64,000 bases of DNA from assembly GCA_963792885.1 (NCBI GenBank), contig CAWBXX010000007.1, forward strand, positions 1 to 64,000, read 5' to 3'. The notes beneath the pieces were generated by a model. It ran no database searches. It was given only the letters and a program-made list of their open reading frames with translations, and was not told where the DNA came from. The stretch comes from DASWJZ01 sp963792885. Lineage in GTDB: Bacteria > Pseudomonadota > Alphaproteobacteria > Rhizobiales > Afifellaceae. Positions within the stretch are counted from its first letter, which is position 1. The number at the start of each line of letters is the position of its first letter. A program made the position numbers and the translations under genes. Of the stretch, positions 55,578 through 64,000 are shown piece after piece.

Positions 55578-56867
55578 ATGAATCTGCATCAGCTTGCGCT
55601 TGAGCGTGCTGCGCGCTCCGGGCCGATCGGCGTTGCTTTGATCGGCGCGGGGAAATTCGGGTCAATGTTCCTGACGCAGGCGCCGACCATGCCGGGGATC
55701 GCGGTCCGCGCCATCGCCGACCTCTATCCCGACCGTGCGCGCGACAAGGTCGCCGGGCTCGGCTGGGACGCGCGCCGCATTCGCGACGTCGCGTTCACCG
55801 CTGACATCGACGAAGCGGTCGGGCGCGACGACGTCAACGTCGTCCTTGATGCGACGGGAGATCCGCTGGCCGGCATCGGCCACGCGCTGAAGGCGATCGC
55901 TGCCGGGAAGCACATCGTCATGGTCAACGTGGAGGCCGATGTGCTCGCCGGCCCGGCGCTTGCCGCCCGCGCCAGGAAGGCGGGCGTCGTCTATTCGCTC
56001 GCCTACGGCGACCAGCCGGCACTGATTGCCGAAGAGGTCGATTGGGCGCGCGCCTGCGGTTTTCGCGTCGCCGCCGCCGGGAAGGGTACCAAGTACCTCC
56101 CCGAATATCACGCCTCGACGCCAGATACGGTGTGGGCGCATTTCGGCCTGACGCCGGAAGAAGCGCGCGCCGCCGGTATGAACAGCCAGATGTTCAACTC
56201 CTTCGTCGACGGGACGAAGTCGGCGATCGAGATGGCCGCCGTCGCCAATGCCTGCGATCTCGAAGTGCCGGAGAACGGCCTCGCCTTTCCGCCTTGCGGT
56301 GCCGATGACCTCGCCGAGGTGCTTGGCGGCAACGGCTCGGAGAAGGGGATCGTCGAGGTCGTCTCGTCGCTCAATCGCGACGGCACAGAGGTCGAGCGCG
56401 ACCTTCGCTGGGGCGTCTACGTGGTGCTTGAGGCGCCCAACGACTATACGGCGCAGTGCTTCCATCAATACGGGATGAAGCCCGGACGGAACGGCCGCTA
56501 CGCAGCGATGTATCGGCCCTTCCACCTGATCGGCATGGAGCTTGGCATCTCGGTCTACTCCGCCGTCCTTCGCGGCGAGGCGACCGGCGCGCCGACCGCG
56601 TTTCGCGGCGACGCAGTCGCCGTCGCCAAGAAGGACCTGAAGGCCGGCGAGCGTCTCGACGGGGAGGGCGGCTACGCCGTCTGGGGCAAGCTCATGCCGG
56701 CGCGCGCGAGCCTCGATCGATCAGCGCTGCCAATCGGTCTCGCCAAGGATATTCGTTTGACCAGGAACGTTGCAGCCGGCGAGATCGTGAGGAAGACTGA
56801 CGTTGCGCTCGACGAGGCGTGCGAGGCGGTCGCGATCCGCCGGGAGGCGGAGGGCATGGTCGCCTGA
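55578..56867 (+). CDS. NAD(P)-dependent dehydrogenase with C-terminal SAF domain
   Basis: A protein of 429 residues. The start MNLHQLALERAARSGPIGVA leads into the Rossmann fold ALIGAGKFGSMFLTQAPTMP. The middle resembles homoserine dehydrogenases (DATGDPLAGIGHALKAIAAG, KHIVMVNVEADVLAGPALAA). The C-terminus is an SAF domain (GDAVAVAKKDLKAGERLDGE, LTRNVAAGEIVRKTDV). Members of this SAF oxidoreductase group act in sugar-acid or sialic-like carbon catabolism; the true substrate is unknown. Its start is close to the divergent aminotransferase promoter. Confidence 0.8.
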   Translation: MNLHQLALERAARSGPIGVALIGAGKFGSMFLTQAPTMPGIAVRAIADLYPDRARDKVAGLGWDARRIRDVAFTADIDEAVGRDDVNVVLDATGDPLAGIGHALKAIAAGKHIVMVNVEADVLAGPALAARARKAGVVYSLAYGDQPALIAEEVDWARACGFRVAAAGKGTKYLPEYHASTPDTVWAHFGLTPEEARAAGMNSQMFNSFVDGTKSAIEMAAVANACDLEVPENGLAFPPCGADDLAEVLGGNGSEKGIVEVVSSLNRDGTEVERDLRWGVYVVLEAPNDYTAQCFHQYGMKPGRNGRYAAMYRPFHLIGMELGISVYSAVLRGEATGAPTAFRGDAVAVAKKDLKAGERLDGEGGYAVWGKLMPARASLDRSALPIGLAKDIRLTRNVAAGEIVRKTDVALDEACEAVAIRREAEGMVA

Positions 56868-56884
56868 ATTTGAGATGATCGCCG

Positions 56885-57497
56885 ATGCTGACGCTCTATT
56901 CGCAACAGATCTCCGGCAATTCCTATAAGCCGCGCTTGCTCTTCGCGCTTCTGAAGATACCGTTCCGCATCGTCGACATGAACACCTATGACGGCTCGAC
57001 GCGGCAGCCGCCCTATCTGGCGAAGAACCCGATCGGCCGCACGCCGCTCGTGGAGTTCGAGGACGGGAGATATCTCGCCGAGTTCGAACGCCATCCTGCT
57101 TCATTTCGCGGAAGGCACGAAATATCTGCCGGCCGACCCGTACGATCGCGCCAAGGCTTACGAGTGGCTGTTCTTCGAGCAGTACGAGCATGAGCCGTCG
57201 ATCGCCGTGCGCCGCTCGATCACGACGGCGCCGGAGCGCGCGCATCTGAAGACTCCGGAGCGGCTGGCGCAGACTCTTGAGAAGGGCACCGCAGCGCTCG
57301 CGATCATGGAGAAGCGCCTATCCGGGGCGGAGTGGCTCGCCGGCGACGCCTGTTCGGTCGCCGACATTTCGCTTTATGCCTACACGCACTGCGCGGGCGA
57401 GGGCGGGTTCGACCTGCCGGCTTTTCCGGGCGTGAATGCCTGGCTCACACGGGTCGCGTCGCAGCCGGGCCATGTGACGATCGACTGGAGGCCGTAA
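56885..57497 (+). CDS. Glutathione S-transferase-like protein (frameshifted)
   Basis: About 203 residues across a break near 57090. It starts MLTLYSQQISGNSYKPRLLF with the Ser at the GST active-site position, and has NPIGRTPLVEFEDGRYLAE, then AILLHFAEGTKYLPADPYDR and GDACSVADISLYAYTHCAGE (the helical-domain N-cap). Substrate unknown. It is 17 bases after the SAF dehydrogenase, probably cotranscribed. Confidence 0.8.
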
Positions 57498-57561
57498 GCC
57501 GTGCCGCTCGAGGTCGATTCTTAACTCCGCCTTAGCGCGATGCCGCGATTCTCTCGCGGCC

Positions 57562-58797
57562 ATGGTCCGCTCCGCCAATATCGCCGCATCCTTCCGTGAC
57601 GGCGCCTGGATCGACGCGGAGCGCGTGCGCGGCTACTCGCTGCTCCTCCTGATTCTTTTTTCGCTGGCTACGGTGGCGCTGTGGACCACGGGTCACGGCC
57701 GTCTCGACGTATTCGGCCGACCGATCGGTACGGACTTCTCCAACATGTATGCTGCCGGCAGCCTCGCCGTCGAGGGTCGGCCGGCCGCCGCCTACGACCT
57801 CGCCAGCCTTTTCGCGGAGCAGGCTGCCGTCACCGGCCAGTCGGAGCATCTCTACGGCTGGCACTATCCACCGATCTTCTTCCTCATTGCCGCACCGCTC
57901 GCCGCGCTGTCCTATATGCCGGCGCTAATCCTCTGGCTCGCCGCCGGCTTCGTGCTCTACCTCCTTGCGATTTGGGCGATCCTGCCGCGTTCGCTGGCGC
58001 TTCTCGCGGCCGCGGCGTTCCCGGCGGTCTTCGTCACCGTTGGCCACGGACAGAACGCATTCCTGACCGCCGGCCTCTTGGGGCTCGGGCTCGTGCTGCT
58101 TGAGCGGCGGCCGTGGCTCGCGGGCTTTCTCCTCGGCTGCCTCTGCTTCAAGCCGCATCTCGGGCTCGTGCTGCCCTATCGTTCTCGTCGCTGCGCGGCA
58201 GTGGAAGCCGTTTCTCGGCGCTGCGATCGCGGTCGTGTTGCTTTGTGCGCTGAGCGCCGCCGCTTTCGGTCTTGAGCCGTGGCGCGCGTTCCTCGCAAGC
58301 GGGGAGGTGACCCGCACCATCGTCTTGGAACAGACCGCGACGGGCTGGTTCAAGATCCAGAGCCTCTTCTCAGCGGTGCGCGGCTTCGGCGGATCGGTCG
58401 CCGCGGCCTATGTCGCCCAGGGCGCTTCTCTCGCTGGCGGTGCTCGCGATGCTCGTGCGCCAATGGGTCGGCGGGAGCAGCCCCGGCGGCAAGGCCGCAG
58501 TCGCAATCGGCGCGCTCCTCGTCACGCCCTACGTGCTCGACTACGACATGCTGCTGATCGCGCCGGCCGTGGCGTTTCCTCGTCGCGCGCGGGCTGGAGA
58601 GCGGCTTCCGGCCCTACGAGAAGGCGCTTCTCGCGGCGGCCTGGATCGCACCGCTTCTCGCCCGGCCGGCGGCGCAATTCCTGCACCTGCCGCTCGGGCT
58701 TCTCGTCATGCTGGCGTTGTTCGCGCTGGCTTGCGCGGAGCGGCCACCCCGCGCCGTAGAAACTCAGCCACCGAAGGCGATGCGCAGGATCTCGTAG
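57562..58797 (+). CDS. GT87/DUF2029 polytopic membrane protein (frameshifted)
   Basis: About 412 residues across breaks near 58180, 58425 and 58580. It starts MVRSANIAASFRDGAWIDAE and has nine or so membrane helices, for example YSLLLLILFSLATVALW and AALSYMPALILWLAAGFVLY. The catalytic-type Asp is in FGRPIGTDFSNMYAAGSLAV. These are the marks of GT87 mannosyltransferase-like (DUF2029) proteins that move sugars from polyprenyl phosphate. The tail overlaps the greA stop by 34 bases, convergently. The substrate is unknown. Confidence 0.75.
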
Positions 58798-59240
58798 CTC
58801 CGCGCGCCGCCGGGCGCGGTCACCTCGACGGTGTCGCCGACACTCTTGCCGATCAGCGCGCGCGCAATCGGCGAGGAGATGGAGATGCGGCCCTCCTTCA
58901 CGTCGGCTTCGACGTCGCCGACGATGCGGTAGACCTTCTTCTCCTCGGTGTCCTCGTCGACGAGCGTAACCTTGGCGCCGAATTTGACCGTGTCGCCGGA
59001 GAGCTTGGAGACGTCGATGACCTCGGCGCGCGAAAGCTTGTCCTCGAGCTCCGCGATGCGGCCCTCGTTCAGGCTCTGCGCTTCCTTGGCGGCATGATAC
59101 TCGGCGTTCTCGGAGAGATCGCCGTGCGTGCGTGCGTCCGAGATCGCCTGGATGATGCGCGGGCGCTCTTCGGACGTGAGGCGCTTCAGCTCCACCTCCA
59201 GCGCGGCATGCCCATTCGCCGTCATCGGCACCTTTTCCAT
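58764..59240 (-). CDS. greA: Transcription elongation factor GreA
   Basis: A protein of 158 residues, the standard length. The coiled-coil arm is LEVELKRLTSEERPRIIQAI to NEGRIAELEDKLSRAEVID, with the tip acids DARTHGDLSENAEYHAAKEA. The globular domain follows (VGDVEADVKEGRISISSPIA RALIGKSVGD). GreA makes stalled RNA polymerase cut its transcript and restart. It follows carB by 85 bases in the same strand, a common order in Hyphomicrobiales. Confidence 0.95.
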   Translation of the reverse strand: MEKVPMTANGHAALEVELKRLTSEERPRIIQAISDARTHGDLSENAEYHAAKEAQSLNEGRIAELEDKLSRAEVIDVSKLSGDTVKFGAKVTLVDEDTEEKKVYRIVGDVEADVKEGRISISSPIARALIGKSVGDTVEVTAPGGARSYEILRIAFGG

Positions 59241-59325
59241 CTCTTCCTCCAGCACCCGGTGTACTCGCCGGGCAACACAAAAAACCGGGCGTTCCGTCCC
59301 CGGAACACCCACTGAACGAGCTAGG

Positions 59326-62300
59326 TCAGGCGGCCGTGAAGTAGGATTGCAGCGGCCTGACTTCAAGCTGACCGCCCACCAGCGCCTCGATCCCGAGGGC
59401 TGCCGCACTCGCACCTGCCAGGGTCGTGAAATACGGAACCTTGTGCAGAAGCGCTTCGCGCCTGAGCGAACGGCTATCGGAAAGGGCTTGCGCTCCCTCC
59501 GTGGTGTTTATCACCAGTTGAACCTCGCCGTTCTTGATAGCATCCACGATATGTGGCCGGCCTTCAAGCACCTTGTTTATGCGCTCGCAGGGGATGTTCC
59601 GGGCGCTCAGGAAGCGTTGCGTCCCGGACGTGGCGATTATGCGAAAACCTAGCTTTGACAAGCGGTTAACCGTTGCAGCAACACGCTCCTTATCGGTGTC
59701 CTTGACCGACACGAAGGCGGTTCCACCCTGTGGCAGCATGGTGCCGGCGCCCATCTGGCTCTTGGCGAACGCAAGCGGGAAGGCGGCATCGATCCCCATC
59801 ACCTCGCCGGTCGACTTCATCTCCGGGCCGAGCAGCGTGTCGACATTCGGGAAGCGGGCGAAGGGGAACACCGCCTCCTTGACCGAGATGTGGTTCGGGC
59901 TCGGCCGCTTCAGGTGGAACGCACTCAGCTTGGCGCCGACCATGGCCTTCGCCGCGATCTTGGCGACCGGCATCCCGACCGACTTCGCCACGAAGGGGAC
60001 GGTGCGCGAAGCGCGCGGATTGACCTCGAGCACATAGATGTCGCCGTTCTTGACGGCGTATTGCACGTTCATCAGCCCGCAGACCTGAAGCGCTTTGGCG
60101 AGCGCGATCGTCTGCCGCTCGATCTCCGCGATCGTCGCTTTCGAGAGCGAGTGCGGTGGCAGCGAGCAGGCGGAATCGCCGGAATGGATGCCCGCCTCCT
60201 CGATGTGCTCCATCACCCCGCAAACGAAGACGTCGTCGCCATCGGAAAGCGCGTCGACGTCGACCTCGATCGCGTCGGAGAGATAGCGGTCGAAGAGAAG
60301 CGGATGCCGTCCGATCACGGCGTCGATCTGGCGCGTCGTTTCGTTCGGATACTTCGCCCGGATGTGATGCGGCACCAGCTCCGGCAGCGTGCCGAGCAGA
60401 TAACTGTCGAGCGCGCCGTCGGAGCGGATGACCTGCATGGCGCGGCCGCCGAGCACGTAGGACGGGCGCACGACGACCGGCAGGCCGATGCGCTTGGCGG
60501 CGAGCCGCGCCTCTTCCACGGAGCGGGCGATGCCGTTGTCGGGCTGCTTCAGTCCCAGCCGGTCGAGGAGCGTCTTGAAGCGCTCGCGGTCCTCCGCGAG
60601 GTCGATCATGTCGGGCGAGGTGCCGAGGATCGGCACGTCCGCCGCCTGCAAGGCGTGGGCGAGCCCGAGCGGCGTCTGCCCGCCGAACTGCACGATGACG
60701 CCGAGGAGCTCGCCCGCCGACTGCTCGACGCGCACGATCTCCAGCACGTCCTCCGCCGTCAGCGGCTCGAAGTAGAGGCGATCGGAGGTGTCGTAGTCGG
60801 TCGAGACAGTTTCCGGATTGCAGTTCACCATCACCGACTCGATGCCCATTTCGTCGAGCGCGAAGGCAGCGTGGCAGCAGCAATAGTCGAACTCAATGCC
60901 TTGCCCGATGCGGTTAGGCCCGCCACCGAGGATGATGACCTTCTTGCGGTCCGACGGCCGTGCCTCGTCCTCCGGCGGCCCCCCGAACGCCGTCTCGTAG
61001 GTCGAGTACATGTAGGCCGTCGGCGCGGCGAACTCAGCCGCGCAGGTATCGACGCGCTTGAAGACCGGCGTCACGCCCAGCCGCAGGCGGAGCGCATGCA
61101 CCTCCGTCTCGCTTTTGCCCGAGAGCGTCGCGAGCCGCGCATCGGAGAAGCCTTGCGCCTTCAGTTGCCGGAGGAGGCGAGGGCTCTCCGGGAGGCCGTG
61201 CTCGCGCACGCGCTGCTCCCATTCGACGATCTTGGCGATCTCACGCAGGAACCAGGGATCGACGCGGCAGGATTCGTGGACGAGGTCCAGATCGAAGCCG
61301 AGCCGAAGCGCCTGCGCGATCCTGAGCAGCCGGTCGGGGCGGGGAACACCAAGCGCGGCGCGCACCGCGTTCTCGTCGTCGTCGACACCGAGCCCGGGGA
61401 TGTCGATCTCATCGAGGCCGGTCAGACCGGTCTCCAGGCCGCGCAGCGCCTTCTGCAGCGATTCCGCAAAAGTCCGGCCGATCGCCATCACCTCGCCGAC
61501 CGACTTCATCGAGGTCGTCAGCACCGGGTCGGCGCCGGGAAATTTCTCGAAAGCGAAGCGCGGGATCTTGGTGACGACGTAGTCGATGGTCGGCTCGAAC
61601 GCGGCAGGCATGGCGCCGGCCGTGATGTCGTTCTCAAGCTCGTCGAGCGTGTAGCCGACGGCGAGCCGCGCCGCGACCTTGGCGATCGGAAAGCCGGTGG
61701 CTTTCGAGGCGAGCGCCGACGACCGCGAAACACGCGGGTTCATCTCGATTACCACCATGCGCCCGTCTTCGGGATTGACGGCGAACTGCACGTTCGAGCC
61801 GCCGGTCTCCACCCCGATCTCGCGCAACACCGCGATCGAGGCGTCGCGCATCACCTGGTATTCCTTGTCGGTCAACGTCAGCGCCGGGGCGACGGTGATG
61901 GAATCGCCGGTATGCACGCCCATCGGGTCGACGTTCTCGATCGAGCAGACGATGATGCAGTTGTCGTCCTTGTCGCGGACGACCTCCATCTCGAACTCTT
62001 TCCAGCCGAGCACCGATTCCTCGATCAGCACCTCGTTGGTGGGCGAAGCGTCGAGGCCGCCGAGCACCAGCTCGTAAAGCTCGTCGAGGGTGTAGGCGAT
62101 GCCGCCGCCGGTGCCGGCGAGCGTGAAGGAGGGGCGGATGATCGCCGGCAGCCCGGTGACGTTCAGCGCATGCAGCGCCTGAAGCTGTGCAGTCAGACGA
62201 TGCTCGTCGCGCCTGAGCCGCTCGCCGAGAATTCCACTCCGCCTCGAATGCGACGAGCGCTTTGGCGCGTGCCGCGCCTTGCGGAAGCTTCGCCTCGATC

Positions 62301-62818
62301 GCCGCGACCCGGCTCTCGCGCTCCTCGCGGAAACGCTTCTTCAGGTCCGAGGTGTTGACGAAGGCGGCCTTCGGAGTCTCAAGCCCGATGCGCTGCATCG
62401 CCTCGCGGAAGAGCTCGCGGTCCTCCGCCATGTCGATGGCGTCGGCGGTCGCCCCGATCATCTCCACGTCGAACTTTTCGAGCACTCCCATGCGCCGGAG
62501 CGAGAGCGCTGTGTTGAGCGCCGTCTGCCCTCCCATCGTCGGCAGGAGTGCGAAGCCGCCGGGAAGGACATGCCGCTCCTTCTCGATGATCTTCGCTACG
62601 ATCTCCGGCGTGATCGGCTCGACATAGGTGGCGTCAGCAAGCTCCGGATCGGTCATGATCGTCGCCGGATTGGAGTTGATGAGCACGATCCGGTAGCCCT
62701 CGGCTTTCAGGGCCTTGATCGCCTGCGTGCCGGAATAGTCAAACTCGCAGGCCTGCCCGATGACGATCGGACCCGCACCGATGATGAGGATCGTTGAGAT
62801 GTCGGTGCGTTTGGGCAT
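59326..62818 (-). CDS. carB: Carbamoyl-phosphate synthase large subunit (frameshifted)
   Basis: About 1163 residues across a break near 62235. It begins MPKRTDISTILIIGAGPIVI. The two ATP-grasp halves are clear: GGQTALNTALSLRRMGVLEK and VVEMNPRVSRSSALASKATG in the first; VIILGGGPNRIGQGIEFDYC, GGQTPLGLAHALQAADVPIL and VLEVNPRASRTVPFVAKSVG in the second. The MGS-like domain at the C-terminus has LGFRIIATSGTQRFL. An insertion of about 50 residues after KKAAFVNTSDL-type sequence is typical of alphaproteobacterial CarB. It makes carbamoyl phosphate for arginine and pyrimidines with CarA, which is not in the window. Confidence 0.92.
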
Positions 62819-62958
62819 CGGCGGGCGCGGTTCGAACGAAGCCCCGGCACGGCGGCTCCGCCCGGGGCTGGTCAATGGAATCTGTTAGATGACGCGGCGC
62901 TTATAGGCGCAATCGGTGCTCTGGGAAAGGGCACGCCAGCGCGCCCCAGCACTCTCCT

Positions 62959-63246
62959 TCAGGCGGCCGTCCGCTCCCGCTCCAGGCGCACGAACGCCCC
63001 GATCGATGAATCGTCGTCTTCGCCGCTGGGCGCCGTCTCGGCGGCGGCGCCGTCGAAGGCTTCGACCCCGACGGAGAGCGCGTAGCAGGCAAGCTCGACG
63101 GTTTTCGGGATGACTACCTTCTTCGAGCCGCGGTTCCCGGTCTCGTAGTATTGGATCATCCGCTTCTTGAGGCCGAGCTTCTCGGCGGCCTCCTTCTGCT
63201 TCAACCCGCGCGACTTGCGCCACGCCCGGAACTCAGCTGGGCTCAT
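62959..63246 (-). CDS. XRE-family helix-turn-helix regulator
   Basis: A protein of 95 residues: MSPAEFRAWRKSRGLKQKEA then AEKLGLKKRMIQYYETGNRG, a Cro/C1-type helix-turn-helix. The tail is acidic (GEDDDSSIGAFV). I choose the second of two adjacent ATGs because it is better spaced from AGGAGG. It lies 140 bases before carB, same strand. Target unknown. Confidence 0.75.
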   Translation of the reverse strand: MSPAEFRAWRKSRGLKQKEAAEKLGLKKRMIQYYETGNRGSKKVVIPKTVELACYALSVGVEAFDGAAAETAPSGEDDDSSIGAFVRLERERTAA

Positions 63247-63458
63247 CATCCCCTCCTGGCGTTGCTTTTAACCCCCGATTGCGGCCCCGCGACGACGGAC
63301 GGCGGCAGAGTTCGGTCGGTTCTTCGTCACAATCAAGAGCGCCGGCCAGCTTGCCGCAGGCGTCGCCATGGGCAAAGTCGCTGAAAGCCGCCCGGATCGG
63401 CTATACCCGGGCGGCTTGCCCGACTCGCCGGTGGGCCCGCCGCGGAGCTGCAAATGCC

Positions 63459-64000
63459 ATGAACCCGAACGACGACGCCATTCGCCTGCTTGCCCAGCGC
63501 CTTCTCGACATCGGTCCCGGGGACATGCCCGCACGCGAGCGCCGCGTCCTCGAGCGCATGGCGAAGCGCCTCGCCATCTCCCGCAATGTCAACAGCGAGT
63601 TCGAGAAACAGCAGACTTTCGGGGAACGGCTCGCCGACCGGGTTGCGGAGGTCGGCGGCTCGTGGAGCTTCATCATCGGCTTCGGCGTGTTCATTGTCTT
63701 TTGGGTGTTTCTGAACACGGCGCTCCTTGCCGGGCTCCTTGGAGGCTTCGACCCTTACCCGTTCATTTTCCTGAACCTGCTTCTTTCGCTGCTCGCCGCG
63801 ATGCAGGCGCCGGTCATCATGATGTCGCAGAACCGTCAGGCGGCGAAGGATCGGCTGGCGGCGGCGCACGACTACGAGGTGAACTTGAAGTCCGAGATCG
63901 AGATTGCGGCGCTGCACGAGAAGCTGGATCAAATCCGCAGCCACGAGCTGGCTCTGCTCCTGGATCGCATCGAAGTCGCGCTTCGGGAGTTGCAGGAGGA
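63459..64000 (+). CDS. DUF1003 membrane protein (runs off the window)
   Basis: The reading frame starts MNPNDDAIRLLAQRLLDIGP and is open to the right edge, so 180 residues are seen. It has FGERLADRVAEVGGSWSFII then FGVFIVFWVFLNTALLAGLL and DPYPFIFLNLLLSLLAAMQA PVIMMSQNRQ, the DUF1003 core of two membrane helices with a QAPVIMMSQNRQ loop. A coiled tail follows (NLKSEIEIAALHEKLDQI). Function unknown; the family is linked to stress. Neighbours are unrelated. Confidence 0.85.
   Translation, partial: MNPNDDAIRLLAQRLLDIGPGDMPARERRVLERMAKRLAISRNVNSEFEKQQTFGERLADRVAEVGGSWSFIIGFGVFIVFWVFLNTALLAGLLGGFDPYPFIFLNLLLSLLAAMQAPVIMMSQNRQAAKDRLAAAHDYEVNLKSEIEIAALHEKLDQIRSHELALLLDRIEVALRELQE

Noticed and set aside
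59890..62358. 822-residue plus-strand open frame
   Set aside because: Antisense of carB, with low-complexity composition.

Overview
The window is GC-rich chromosomal DNA from an alphaproteobacterium, most likely order Hyphomicrobiales (Rhizobiales). I infer this from the CarB with its alphaproteobacterial internal insertion next to greA, the UvrB with a long N-terminal extension, two BA14K-type surface proteins, a DivK-like receiver, and REP-like palindromes of the rhizobial type. I cannot name a genus from sequence alone. No rRNA, tRNA or CRISPR array is visible.

A caveat runs through the window. About thirty single-base frameshifts break otherwise well-conserved genes, including the housekeeping genes uvrB and carB. 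I read most of these as uncorrected indels in the assembly. I therefore give such genes as one locus over their full extent and state where the frame changes. The serine recombinase at the left edge and the IS110 fragment look like true decay.

Layout. (1) 1-7.9 kb is an accessory region: a degraded serine recombinase, a frame-broken adenylate cyclase/TPR gene, an ankyrin-YHS gene pair, a prophage-like patch of small genes with two related helix-turn-helix proteins, and an IS110 remnant ending in AT-rich DNA. (2) 7.9-15.2 kb holds an acyl-CoA ligase and a four-gene minus-strand signalling operon: DUF3365 haem protein, hybrid histidine kinase, single receiver, kinase-like/receiver/adenylate-cyclase fusion. 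(3) 15.3-21 kb holds a MerA-like oxidoreductase with a DUF302 protein, an MFS exporter, a cupin and a patatin phospholipase. Three of these transcription units share a 43-bp upstream element with identical internal spacing, which is the most distinctive unexplained signal in the window. (4) 21-34.5 kb is mostly chromosomal: GFA and GST proteins, an EF-G-like GTPase, ClpP, ArsR with an SRPBCC protein, a b-type cytochrome with a Tat-exported molybdopterin enzyme, LysR, TrxB, two 2OG-Fe(II) oxygenases, a TetR/aldo-keto reductase pair with a clear operator, and an ELM1-like protein. (5) 34.5-42.3 kb has a TPR protein, a GGDEF-EAL protein, a DUF4396 membrane protein, an MliC-like inhibitor and uvrB. 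(6) 42.4-48.7 kb is a second accessory block: a complete IS1182-type element, a second cyclase/TPR gene, an FAD monooxygenase, and a lower-GC SIR2-like gene. (7) 48.9-64 kb returns to core genes: an old-yellow-enzyme oxidoreductase, GYD and DUF72 proteins, two BA14K proteins, RlpA, an RGG-rich cold-shock protein, an aminotransferase, an SAF-domain dehydrogenase, a GST-like protein, a GT87-like membrane protein, greA, carB, an XRE regulator and a DUF1003 protein cut by the window edge.

The genes point to a cell with heavy investment in cyclic-nucleotide signalling (three class III cyclases and one GGDEF-EAL protein) and in redox and stress handling (TrxB, MerA-like, GST, GFA, MsrP-like, YHS, cupin).
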